Below the pieces are notes generated by a model. That model was not told the DNA's origin. It searched no databases and was given only the letters and a program-made list of their open reading frames with translations. The translations under genes and the position numbers were made by a program. From Anaeramoeba flamelloides (taxonomy: Eukaryota > Metamonada > Anaeramoebidae), in NCBI GenBank assembly GCA_027625915.1, contig JANTQA010000012.1, forward strand, positions 14,470,501-14,534,500: DNA of 64,000 nt, in the 5' to 3' direction. Positions 33,253 to 45,053 of the stretch are shown here, in pieces. The stretch's first letter is position 1; every line of letters begins with the position of its first letter.

Positions 33253-34599
33253 TGGAACTATGTCCTTTTTTTTTTTTTGATAATCTTGAAGGTATTAGAG
33301 TCGATGGCTGAGAAGCCTAAAAGTAAGCTATGTGGATATTTGGAGTAAACTGAAATTTATGTTACGTATTACTGATGTATATAGAAAATTGATTTGTAAA
33401 ATAGTACTTTTTATTAATATAAACTATCAAAAATGATCCTTGTATTAGACAGAAATTTAATAGTTACAGAACAAAATCTACATTTTGAAATTATTTTACA
33501 AAAATAAAATAAAATCATAACTAAATAAATCATCAAAATTTAAAAAAATCAAATCTTGTTTAAAATCATTTTCCAAGTAACCAATGAAAATTTTTAATTT
33601 ATAATCAACAATATATTGAATCAATATTTTATTGAAAAAGTTCAAAAAAAGTTTCATAAAACCAATTAAAAATAAAAATATCCTTACTCTTATTTTATTT
33701 TTTCCTTTTTGAATATGAGAACAAGATTTATCTTTTTTTTATTTAGATACATTCATATTTTTATTTGACTCTCAATTTATGTAAGTCTTTTCTCAGATTC
33801 AGATATCAAATAAAATTTTTTCATATTTTATTGATGGAAGAAGTGTAAATTACACTCTAGATGTCCTTTTACTTAAATTTCCTCAAAGAAAATTTAAGCG
33901 TAAAATCATAGATTTCACGATTGTTCAAGGGAAAGACAGACCCATTTTTTTTTATGTTTAAAAAGTGAAAGCCAAAAACTGAAAAGAAAAAAGAAAAAAA
34001 TAAAAAAAAAAAAAAAGAAATTTAAAAAGGGTTTATAAGAAGCAATTGGTAAAAAATCAAAAAAAAAAAAAAAAAAAACCATGCTATCTTTAATTAAGAA
34101 CTCCCAAAATCACAGCCACGATACTTATGGTTGATTTAATAATTTGATAATTGATCATGAATGTTCACTTGGGGATCGTTATTTAATTGTTGTAATTTCT
34201 TTTTTTTTTTTTTTTGATCTTATTTGCTTTCAACCTTTGGTCATTTTAGCCTTTGCTTTTTTGTTTTTATTTTCAAGTTACACATACTTTCGTGTTTCAG
34301 TGTCACAGTATTAGTAAGTAACCACTTGATCTTTTTCCTTTGTAACTCTTCTTCCCAATATAAAGAAGATTCAGCCAGGGGAAAAATGGAAAAAAATATA
34401 ATTTTTTCATATTTTTTTTTTATTATTATTATATATTAAGAACAATTGATTAAGGAAAGTTAATAATATATCAAATAAGATATAAATTAATATAAAATAA
34501 CAATATTTATTTTTTGATAAATTAATTAAATATATTCTTTTAAAAGAAATAGAATCAGTAAAACTTAAATTGGCAATCAAAAATACTAAAATATTTAGA

Positions 34600-34790
34600 T
34601 ATTGAATTGGATAATCGCTGGATTATTCAAATATAATATTGTTAAAGTTGGATATTTTGGTGGGTTTCCTGAATTCAAAAGAATAGAGTAATACAAAAGA
34701 TTTTAATCTATACTTTGTAATATCAAAAAAATAATGAAAAATTCACTTCATTAGATAAGATAAAGCTTCAATTGTATAAATTAGAACGTT
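34600..34790 (+). repeat. dispersed repeat R6, copy 3
   Basis: It contains ATTCAAAAGAATAGAGTAA followed by a TTTTAATC block, matching 14385-14580 and more weakly 13800-13990. Non-coding. Confidence 0.5.
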
Positions 34791-35039
34791 TTACAAATTT
34801 TCAAAACATATATTCTTATAACATGAACAAATACATCTTTAAAATATTGTTTATTATGTAAAAAATAAATGATTTGGGTATCAAAGAAGATTTGAATAAT
34901 TTTTACTTGAATTATAAAGTCTATTAAAATAATTGAGGAATTGTGTTTCAGAATTAAAAAAAATAAAACAATATAAACTATGTTTCTCTCAAAGGAGACC
35001 AAACATTTTTTTCAAATATCAATTATTGTTTTATAAGTG

Positions 35040-35590
35040 AACTTCGAAGTAAAAATAAGAAATAAGTAGAATAATACACGTTCAAGAATTGTTGATATCC
35101 GGATTGAAGAAAATCTAATCAAACAATTTTCTTTAAAATTTCAAAATCCAAATTCTTATGAGACTCTATTGAGAAAAACACCAATGTTGATTTCCAATCT
35201 CTAATTGAAGATCAAATGAAAATTCAAATAGAAATAAAGAGGATTTTTCAAAAAGCATTTATACCCTTTCAATAAACATTATAATAACACTTTTTTACCA
35301 AGTGGCTCTCGGTCAGGTAATAAAAAAAAAAATTTGGCAAAACAATTAGGTTTCAAAAAAAAAAGAAAAAAATCGAAAAAAAAAAAAAAATGATTAAAAT
35401 GTGAAAATTTCCAAAACAATTATTTTCTTCTAATATCCTTAGAAACCCTTTAAAAATTTGTAATTCACCCAATACAACTAGGGCACTTTTACTGGAAAAT
35501 AGTTTATCTTGTAAATTTAAAAAATAATAATATTTTTAATTTATTATAAAAAAAAAAAAAGAGCCCAATATTTTTCTTAGCCCAGTGGAT
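35040..35590 (+). repeat. dispersed repeat R4, copy 1 (about 550 bp)
   Basis: It aligns with 40120-40625 in the same orientation. Shared blocks in order: TAGAATAATACAC, a TTGATAT-like block, AATCTAATCAA, ATTGAGAAAAACA, a GTGAAAA block, AAACCCTTTAAAAAT, a TTTTACTGGAAAATA-like block, and a run ending in CCAATATTT/CCTATATTT. No open frame is conserved between the copies. Confidence 0.65.
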
Positions 35591-36164
35591 AATAAAAATG
35601 CTGAAATCTTTAAAAAAATTCCAAAATAAATATTTGGGGATTAGGGGGTCGGAGAATCCAAAAAAATCCTTCCTGAAGCAAATATTATTTCTTAACAATA
35701 AAATGAAATCTTTTCAGGATGCTAAAAAAATTTTTTCTTTTTATTTGTTAATTTGTGTTTTCGCTTGTGGAATAGATGTGTTAACCTCATCTACATAATT
35801 TATTAATTTGGGTCTATGATTCGAAATTCAAAATACGCATATTTCAAATATAAAACTCAAAAAATTAACCCATTAGTCATATTAAAAAATAAGTTCATTC
35901 TTGAAAATTGTGTAAAACATATTTTACTTTTGATGTTGGAAAGACTTGATTTCAAAAGAAAATTTTTGATTTTATTATTATTGTTTTTTTTTTTATATAA
36001 TTCTATTAAAATACCAGCCAAATAAAATAAGTAGGAGTATAGATGATTAAATAAATGAAAATTTGATAGAAGTTTTACCAAATTTTCTCAATTAAATTGA
36101 AATCTATCAAGTAATTTTTTTCTATTCTTTAAAGTTAGAAAAAACTTTTTCGAGTTGTTGAAAA

Positions 36165-36800
36165 ATCAAAAAATGATTAAAAAAATTTTCAATTTTGAAA
36201 TTGTTTTTAACAAATTGTTTGGTCTTATTCTCAAGAATCACTTTAATAACAATTTAAATAATTTTTGTCTGAAAAAAATTGATTGTGATTTTTATCATAA
36301 AATTACTTAATTATCAAGTATCTTCAACTAAATTTTTTATTCAAAAATCGATATTTTATCTTAGAACAAAAACAAAATTTCAGAGTAAAATTTGAAAATG
36401 ATTTTAAAACTTTAATAATCACAACTCTCCTTTTGTAAAATAATATAAAAATTTTTAACTAGGTTGAATAAAACAATTTTTTGATCAACCAAAAGAATTT
36501 ATCTCAAAAATGAAAAAAAATCTTTATATTAATATTAATGGCATTAAAGACTTTTTGTGAGTTTAATAATGATGGAAATGGCAATAAATGAGGTAATTTA
36601 TTTTTATAATGTAAGAAATAAAATAAATTTATATTTTTACAATTTAGTAAAAAAATAATTGATCTAACAAAAAAAACTTTTTTATTAGGGTTTCTTTGTT
36701 AATCAGAATTTTTTGGTATTACTTATACATAATTTTTAAAGTGCATAATATCACCAAAAACATTTTTTAAAATTTTTCACTGTTATCAAACATTATTGAG
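36165..36800 (-). repeat. dispersed repeat R1, copy 3 (inverted)
   Basis: In reverse complement it begins CAGTGAAAAATTTTAAAAAATG, runs through GATATTATGCAC and GTTTTTTTTGTTAGATC (identical to copy 1 over the last block), and ends near ACCAAACAATTTGTTAAAAA. It is the third copy of the family at 11.3 and 15.5 kb. Confidence 0.7.
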
Positions 36801-36840
36801 GCCTTAATCAAAAAAAAAAATATATTATATTTTCAAAAAC

Positions 36841-36950
36841 CACTAAATATCATTTTTAGTTGCAGATCGATCAACCTAAAACTAGAATAATAATAGTTTA
36901 CACAAAATAATCTTTTTTCCTTTTTCAAGAACCATAATCTTTAAATGGCA
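36841..36950. repeat. worn single arm of the long-hairpin family
   Basis: TAGTTGCAGATCGATCAACC, a TAAAACTAGAATAATAATAG block and ACACAAAATAATCTTTTTTCC resemble, in order, the right arm of the element at 59735-60300 (TTGTGGATCGATCAGC, GATAATCTTTTTTCC). It is clearly more diverged; the opposite arm is absent here. Confidence 0.5.
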
Positions 36951-37676
36951 AGAAATAAATAAAAATCAAGAACTTTGAAATATTCTGTTTTAAAGGATTG
37001 TAGTGATTTACCAAAACATTAATTTGAACTCTGAAAATATTTTTTAATGATTCCCAATATCATAGACATAATTAGAAAATTGCTTGTCAGCATAGTTTTC
37101 TTCTTGATGTGAGGAATCCATATTGGTTGATATGTTACACACATTATTTAAATACCCAAAGCAGTGTAATGTTTCGAAAGCTAATTCTTGAAGAAGAAAG
37201 TTATAAAAAAGTTCATTTTACTTATACGAAGATAACAAACCTTTCAAAGTCTGTTAAAAAAAAACTTTATAATCTTTTGAGAAATATAGTTTTATTTACC
37301 TGGAAAGATTATTAGTGTATCTAAATTTGAACTTTTAAATACTTGTTTATCATAAAATGGAGATAACAAATTGGAAATAAGTCTTTTTTCTGTCACAAAG
37401 AAATCATTCAAAAATAGAATGAAAAAAATATGAGCAAATTAAATTACTAATTCTAAAAGAAGAAAAAATTCTCTTAATTAGAATGTGGAACAAGGTATAT
37501 AATTTTCTTTTGATCCATTTAAAGTTCAATAGAAAAAATAATAATCAAAAAAGAAATACTTGTCAACAAAATAAAAGTCTGAACACATTAAATTGAGTTC
37601 TGGTTTTACCGATTCACTTGGAAGAAATCAATAGATTTAATGTCAACTGTTTCATTTTTTTAAAATTTCTTCTCTA

Positions 37677-39713
37677 ATGCTTTCATCTGTTATTTCAACA
37701 CAATCCAAAAAAATTTTACGTAACTGTGCCTTTTCCCTACCAAAAAGCTTTTTCACTTTTGAAAGAGGGAATATTAGTCTGAAAGATGCTGATCCTGAAC
37801 TTAATGATCTTATTGAAAAAGAAAAACACAGGCAATGGAGTGGCTTAGAATTAATTGCATCTGAAAATTTTGTTAGTAAAGCAGTTCTTGAATCTTTGGG
37901 CTCAGTACTTACCAACAAATATGCGTATGTTTTCAGCTTTCTTTTTTTCAAACTTTTGACGTTTTTTTCTCTTTTTCTGTTTTTCTCAATTTTTTTTGAT
38001 TTAACTTTTTCTCCTTCTTTTTATTTGTTCATCTTAAAAACAAATCAATAGCGAGGGCTTCCCAGGTCATAGGTTTGAATTTTGCTCATAAAATTTTCAA
38101 AGTTTTTTCACAACCAAAAGAAAACGTTTTTAATTTTTTCCTTTTGTCCTTTTTTCCTTTTTTCATTTCTTTGCATTTACTTTCTCTTTTTTAATCTTAA
38201 ATTCCATTTAACACACAACTAAACCACGAAAGGTATTATGGAGGTAATCAAATTATTGATCAAATTGAAAACCTTTGTATTGAAAGGGCACTTAAATGTT
38301 TCCATTTGTCACCTGAACGATGGGGTGTCAATGTCCAACCACTTTCAGGCTCACCAGCAAATTTTGAAGCCTATACAGCTATTTTAAATCCTCACGACAG
38401 ACTCATGGGATTGAATTTAAAAGATGGTGGTCATTTGGTAATTTCTTTTTTTTTCAGCCTACTTTTAATTTTTTTTTTTTTTTTTTTGACAGGTTCTTTA
38501 TTTAGAACCTCTCATTTTTTCTTTTATTTTTCCCCGTCCAAAGTTTAAATGCCCAAAAAAACTCATTTAACATCAAAAATTATCTAATAAAACCCTACTT
38601 ACTCTCAAATAAAACAAAATAAAACACATCCAACTCTAAACACAAACAAATCAAAACCCAAAAAAAAACAAAACATAATACAAATTACAGACCCATGGTT
38701 ACCGAGAAGGGCACAAAGCCATTAGTTCTACAGCCAAATATTTTGAATCAATGCCATATTTTTTAAACAAAAAAACTGGATACATTGATTACGATCGACT
38801 AGAACAAGACTCGAAGGCATTTAGCCCCAAGCTCATTGTTTGTGGCGCATCTGCGTATTCAAGAGATTGGGATTACGAAAGGCTGAGAAAGATTGCCGAC
38901 AAGTGTAAGGCCTATTTGATGTGCGACATGGCACACACCGCTGGCCCCATTTCATCTGGATTATTGAAAACCCCATTCGAGTTGTGTGACCTTGTAACAA
39001 CCACAACACATAAGACCTTAAGGGGCCCAAGAGCAGGACTTATCTTCTACCGCAAGGGGCTTCGAAAGGTCACCAAAAAAGGGAAGAAGATTAACTACAA
39101 GTTAGAGTCCAAGATCAATTTCTCTGTATTCCCATCGTTACAGGGCGGCCCACATGAAAACACCATTGCAGCCATTGCCACTGCATTACGTGAGGCCATG
39201 AAACCAGAATTTGTTGAATACCAAAAGCAAGTCCTTCGGAACGCAAAGATCTTGGGAGTTGAAATGTCCAAAATGGGCTATGACCTTGTATCAGGTGGCA
39301 CAGACAACCACTTGATCCTCGTCGATCTCTCAAATAAAAAGATCGATGGCGCTCGTGTTGAATCGGTACTTGAACAAATCGACATCACAGTAAACAAAAA
39401 TACAGTTCCAAGTGATACCTCGGCGTTTATCCCACACGGACTTCGACTAGGTTCCCCTGCACTTACGACCCGTGGACTTAAGGAACTCGATTTTGTCAAG
39501 ATTGCACAATTTTTAGACAGAGGTATCCAATTAACAAAGGAAATCAAATCCAGAACAAAGGGTAAAAAAATTGTTGACTTTAAAAAGCAATTGAAATCTG
39601 AATTGAAAAGTAATACCAAATTAATCCAAATCAAAAAAGAAGTTGAAGAATTTGCTAGATCTTTCCCTTTCCCAGGAATGGATGTCGAAGTATTAAAAAA
39701 AAGATTAAATTAA
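37677..39713 (+). CDS. SHMT: serine hydroxymethyltransferase (four exons)
   Basis: This PLP enzyme converts serine and tetrahydrofolate to glycine and 5,10-methylene-THF. Exons 37677-37924, 38052-38072, 38233-38437 and 38691-39713 join in frame to 498 residues, the usual length of organellar SHMT. Key features: [13 protein letters not shown], the rejoined [31 protein letters not shown], and the Schiff-base lysine Lys266 in [20 protein letters not shown] precedes the lysine, and the C-terminal domain includes [13 protein letters not shown] and [12 protein letters not shown]. Introns start GTATGT, GTTTGA and GTAATT and end ATAG, AAAG and ACAG. The first 30 residues ([19 protein letters not shown]) are basic, hydroxylated and nearly free of acids, as in a mitochondrial or hydrogenosomal presequence; targeting is inference. 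Exons are far less AT-rich than introns. It starts at the first ATG. Confidence 0.96.
38052..38072 (+). other. 21-nt micro-exon of SHMT
   Basis: The sequence between ATAG (ending 38051) and GTTTGA (from 38073) supplies exactly A-EGFPGH-R of the invariant NKYAEGFPGHRYYGG segment. Upstream exon 1 ends GC (phase 2) and exon 3 begins G (completing AG|G). No other reading of the region restores these invariant residues. Confidence 0.92.
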
Positions 39714-40119
39714 AGATTTGTTTTTGTTTTTAAATAGTAGTTGAGTTGTTGAATTTTAAATTCCAATTTTTTTTTTATATTTTATTTTCTCTCTTTTTTA
39801 CTTATTTTTTGATTTTTCAATAATATTTGTTTTTTTCTTTTGATCTTTTCCAAATTGAGATCTTTGATAATAATGAAAAAAATATATTACCAATAAACAC
39901 ATATATTTAAATCATGTTGAGTTAAAAATTAATATTTATCACATCTCTAAATATTGATCCAATAATTTAGTTATCAATAAAAAATAATTTTTTATAAAGT
40001 TTTATTTTTTTTAATTTGATCCTTTTTGTTATTATAGAAACTTTTTTTCTATTAAAACTGACCCAAAAAAATTTTGTTTCAAATATAAACTCGTTTTTTA
40101 TAATTTAGTATTGAAAAAT

Positions 40120-40625
40120 AAATCAGAACTAAATAGAATAATACACATTGGTGAATAATTGATATTTGTATCAAGTTAATCTAATCAATCCTTATATTTT
40201 TTAAAAAAATTTGAAAAAACTAAAAAATCTTTGGGAAATCATTGAGAAAAACAACAATTAAATTTTGATCTTCAATCTAGTATGAAATAAATACTAATAG
40301 AAAATCAATATGATAATTCTACAATCATTTTCACCATTTTAATTGCATTAGAATTGCATATTTTCAGATATTTGCTATAAATATTTCAATTAAAAAAAAA
40401 TTGGTAAATGAATTAATATCAAAAAAAAAAAAAAGTAAAACGTGAAAAAATATGAAAAAATAATTTCAAACTTGAACTTTCCAAAATTCAATTAATTCTT
40501 TAAATTAACCAATCAAACCCTTTAAAAATACATAAGTTAAAAAAAATATAACTAGTGACTTTAACTGAAAAATGATTTATATTTTTGTTATTTCCTTTTA
40601 TAAAAAACACCCTATATTTCTTGAA
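40120..40625 (+). repeat. dispersed repeat R4, copy 2
   Basis: It is homologous to 35040-35590, beginning AATAGAATAATACACATTGG and ending near CACCCTATATTTCTTG. Evenly diverged, non-coding. Confidence 0.65.
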
Positions 40626-42519
40626 TTTGAAGATTTAAATTTTTTACGAATTTATTTTGAGGTATAATAAATCTGATCTTTTTCTTGAAAATTTAATTCA
40701 AGAAGCAAGGAGATTTTTATGTTTTTTGTTTTTTTTTTTTGAAAATTTTTAAAAAGATTAATTATAAAAATTTAAACCCAAATAAATTGTATTTATGCAC
40801 ATCGGTAAAAATATCTCATTAACAAACAATTAATTAAAATTCAAAAATTTAATAACTTATTTTTTATGTAAAAGTGACATAACAAAATATTTCAGTAAAT
40901 ATAATTCAACCAATTTTACTTTTAAGGGACAAACTTCAATCTTAGTTTAGACAATAATAAATCTGAAATTAAAGCAGATTTTTCCTGCAAAAGTTTTTTA
41001 ATATAAATAACTTTACTTGAATTTATTTTTTTTTCTTACATTTGGATATCATTTTATAGAAACTTAATTTTTGTTTAAAATTTGTTTCTTAAAAATAGAA
41101 ATGACTATAATAAATTGAAAAAAAAAAAAAAATTATCCTTGAAATATTCTTTCGATTTCAAAAATTTATTAAAATTATTCCCAAATTTCTTTAAATGTTA
41201 TTTTCGAAACTTTATTTTTTTTTTTAAATGTTTGAAGAATTTTTTCATCCTTTTTTACCTTTAGAAAGTACAAAATTTAAAATATTTATTTTTTTTTTTG
41301 GGTATTTATTAAATTTCTTTTATAAAGAAAGAAATCAAATTATTTATAAAGGAAGTATACAAAAATACATTTTAAAAATAAAATAATTACATAGTGGAAT
41401 AAATTTATTTAAATTCTACTTAATTTCAAAAAAAAGATACAATAATTATTTTAAACTAGAAAAAAATTAAATTACTGTATGTTTCATAGACCTGTTTGAA
41501 ATATTTTTTTCATTTCATTTAACTTAAAAATCCCAGCCAAACAACTTAAAATATTACAGAAAAAAAAACCAATCAAAACTATTTTTATTTCCCACATAAG
41601 AGAAAATTTTATACGAAAAAACCAACAAGTACTACCAAACTATAAGTCTTAAAATTTTCCAGTTAAATATTTAATTTATATGTTTGGTAAAATTTTTTTT
41701 GACCTAATTGGGAAAATTTAAAATCCAGTTTGAAATATTCCAGACAATATCTGAAAATTGAAAAGAATTTGAAAGTATTTTTAACAACTGAAAAATTGTT
41801 TTTGAAGAAACCATAGTGTAAAGATTAATATATAAAGTAAAACAAAAATTTTACTAAAAGAAAAAAAATATTTTTTTTCGAGCATAGCCACTCTGAAAGG
41901 TTTGTGATACCCTTTTGATGTATATTTAAGTAGTTTAGTACTTTTTAAATAAAATATATAAGTTTTTTATGGAGATTGGCTGTTTCGTTATGTTTTGGTT
42001 TGTATAGGTTCCGGTAGAGCATGTTAAATTAAACTAAATACTCTTCTGGTATGGAAAGTTAAGTATGGTTTGGCTAGATACCCTTGGGTAGGTTAACCTA
42101 TACTATATGTATGTTTAGAGATCACTCAATAACTTTCAGATTATATTTATTTTTTAAAAATTACCGGCAATTATAAATAGTTAGAAATTGTCTTTTCTGC
42201 CATTTTTTAATATTTTTCCACAATCAGAAATATCAAAGGCATCAAAAATAAAATAATTCTCTGATAAAATGAGTTGAATACTATATCAAAAATTTGTAAG
42301 TTTTCGCATTTTGCTATTTTTCTAAAACAAATATTCTAGAATAATATTAATATTGTATCATTAAACTAAGTATATTATACTTGAGTTTCTTCTAAATTGT
42401 TTAAAAAGTGTTTTTAGTTGTTAAAAAAATATTGAATATTTTTGATTTTAAGGTATTTTCTTGAATATTTGAACGATTCATTTAAAATACTCAAATTATC
42501 CTTGTTGATTTTTCTTTAT

Positions 42520-43740
42520 TTCTTGTTATGTTGTTGATCTACATAACTAGTAGGTACATTTATAAATATATCTAAATTTTAATTGCAACAACCTTACCGA
42601 AAAAATATTTTTTGAGTGCCAGTAAATATCGAAACTTTGAAACCAAAATACCGTTCAATTACTCTCTTCGTGTAAATAAACACAAAATAAACTAAAGTTG
42701 AATCAGTAATTTTTCAATTTTTTTGAACATTTTTTTGATTATATTTTTTGGTTTTATTAAATTAAGTTTTTTTTGATCTGGAAATGTGATGATATAACCA
42801 CTTGAAATTAATCCTAGAATAATCTAAAAAAATATGTCCGGAGAAGGTGTATATTTTAAAGAATTTTTTTTCTTTTAGAAGACCAAATAAGAAAGATCTT
42901 CTTACCAAATAAATTTGTTGAAATCAAAAATGAAAAAAATGATTTGAACAAAGTATACTTTCCTGTATTTTCCTTTATGTTCTATATTTGAATGGTTAAT
43001 CCAAACATACCATTATCTTGAAATTATATCCTCTTTAATATTTCTTTTTAGGTTAATCAAACTTTTTTTTATTAAATTGGTTTTGAAAATTATTTTTTAA
43101 AATACTTAATATAAATAACATCAAAACAAAGAATTATAATCAAATATTAAAGTAAAGGGGATTGGATATCCAAAATAAAAAGAACAACTATAAAAGGCCC
43201 AATAATTCGAAAAGAATAATAATAAGGTTAAAAATTCAAAATTAAAATTATTCCGAGTCTTTTTCAATTTTAATTGAAAATGAAGAATTTTCAAATTAAA
43301 CAAATATATCTAATAAATTTTTATTTCTTAAAAAGAATTCAAAAAAAATCTCTGATTTTCTGAACTAAAACTTGAATTAGATGAATAAAAAATATAAATG
43401 ACAATTAAATTTCATATTGTGAATTTCTTGAGAAATAAAAAGTATTTTTTTCTCTAAAATTATATAAAATAATGTATTTCCATGAAGAATTAAAAATAAA
43501 AAACAAATATAGAAGAAGTGAATGTATCATAATTAATAGATAAGATCAAGATAGAAATGATTTTATTTTCTCTTGATCAATTTTTTCATTTTGTCGATTA
43601 CAATTGTTTAATTGGGATATAAATATATTATGCTATGATATCTGGCATTCTCATATTCTATAAAATATTAATATATTTGGTCTAAGAAATTATTTGAATA
43701 ATTGAGTTTTAAATAAACTGTGAAACTTCAAATTGGAACA
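42520..43740 (+). repeat. dispersed repeat R2, copy 1 (about 1.2 kb)
   Basis: It aligns with 55015-56060 in the same orientation. Shared blocks include TTTTTTTGAACATTTTTTT, GTTTTATTAA, AAATAAATTTGTTGAAATCA (identical over 20 nt), AAAGTATACTTTCC, AATCCAAACA and AGAAGAAGTGAATGTATCA-like. This copy carries about 100 extra bases near 43570-43670. No conserved frame; a 60-codon minus-strand frame at 43121-43303 is chance. Confidence 0.75.
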
Positions 43741-44149
43741 CTAGAGTAACAATGAATAATATAAAAAATGGCAATTTTAAAATTTTAATGATAAATAAAA
43801 AATTCCATGTAATTATCAAAATTTTGGTAATTATAAATATAATACCTGCTCATTTTAATAGACTAAAGATAATTTTCATTCAAAAAATCGTTTTTTTTTG
43901 AATACCAATCTTTCAATTTTTTAAAAAAACAATCATTTTTTGAAAAATTCAAAGTATTGATATTCGCAAAACGATTTTATATTTAAAATCCATTTGATCC
44001 CAAAAAACAAAACGAGTATTTGGTTTAATATTACCAAAATTTGAATAAATGCACGGAACTCTTTATTTATCTCCAAAAATATAAAAACTCTATTTTTTAC
44101 AATATTCAATATTTATTATTGCATAAATTGTACTTATACCCTTAACAAA

Positions 44150-44410
44150 TAATTTTTTTAGCAACAACCCTCATAAAAAACTTGATTTATACCATCTTTA
44201 TAACCTTTTTATAACAATATTTCCGTTTATATGATGATTTTTCAATATTTTTTTGAAAAATATTCTTATAACAGGCTTAGTACATGTTACAAATTTCATA
44301 ACACGTTTTATAATAAATTTTTATGTTATAAAAGTTGTTATTATAAAATTTTACAACATTTTAAACGTTTATAACACCTTTACAACACGTTTATAAAATG
44401 TTATACAAAA
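44150..44410. repeat. cluster of TTATAACA / TGTTATAA motifs
   Basis: The motif TTATAACA and close variants (TTTATAAC, ATAACACG, TGTTATAA) recur about a dozen times in 260 bp on both strands, including AACACGTTTTATAA and AACACGTTTATAAAATGTTAT. It looks like a degenerate short-unit repeat in which each unit can pair with its neighbours. No protein or RNA gene is visible. Confidence 0.55.
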
Positions 44411-45053
44411 CTTTTGTTATTAGGGAATTTAATTATTTTCTTTTTTTTTATTTTGGCTGCACCTTGAATAATTCCCTTTCTGTTAAAACAATAAAGAATA
44501 GAAAAGGTAAAATCTTTTTTATTTTGAACAGATAAGAGAAATGAAAAAAGAAATTATTGTCGATCCTTAAAATCATTTACTGATAATTTTGACTCATTTT
44601 CTTATCTTTTTTTTTTAATAGAATTGATTTTTTTGTCTTTTAAGACAAGCCTGTTTGAAAGTATATGGATAAATTGACAAATACAAGATTTATAAATAAT
44701 CTTTTTTCTTATTTCAAAGACAGTAATCCTAAAAATGTTCTATCGAGAAGACACTTTTAAATTACAACAAAAATATTTATGAAAGGATATAATCGTACCC
44801 TTATATGAAAAAAAAATGTCACATTAAACAGTCTTATTGAAGTGATAAAGTTTTGAAAACTGTTTGAACCGTAATAAAATGTTTGAAATATTTATAAAAG
44901 TGAGATTTTAAGTCTATTAGAATTTTTATAATTGATCATTTTTTGTAATTTGGTATTTTAGTAATTACCCTGAAACACAAAAAATAAAAACAACCAAGAA
45001 ACTCAAAGAAACAAAACAAAAGACAAAAAAGGTCGGTACAAGATCTCTTTAAA

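Larger units (their letters stand above)
32663..37676. other. 5-kb gene-free region between divergent ALG3 and SHMT genes
   Basis: It must hold both promoters. Visible structure: an imperfect palindrome (32890-33252) starting about 230 bp upstream of the ALG3 start, poly-A tracts near 34000-34080, repeat R6 copy 3 (34600-34790), repeat R4 copy 1 (35040-35590), repeat R1 copy 3 (36165-36800), and a worn arm of the long hairpin family (36841-36950). Several 60-75-codon frames here lie in or between repeats and show no protein-like character. Confidence 0.65.
39714..45053. other. 5.3-kb gene-free region
   Basis: It contains the 3' flank of SHMT, repeat R4 copy 2 (40120-40625), a small less AT-rich stretch (41880-42120, with short palindromes such as AGGTTAACCT), repeat R2 copy 1 (42520-43740), and a cluster of TTATAACA-type motifs (44150-44410). 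The last 600 bp precede the ankyrin gene; the leader directly before its ATG is A-rich. Nothing else is recognised. Confidence 0.65.

Noticed and set aside
37652-37951. 99-codon minus-strand frame opposite SHMT exon 1
   Set aside because: It is an antisense shadow of a conserved SHMT exon.
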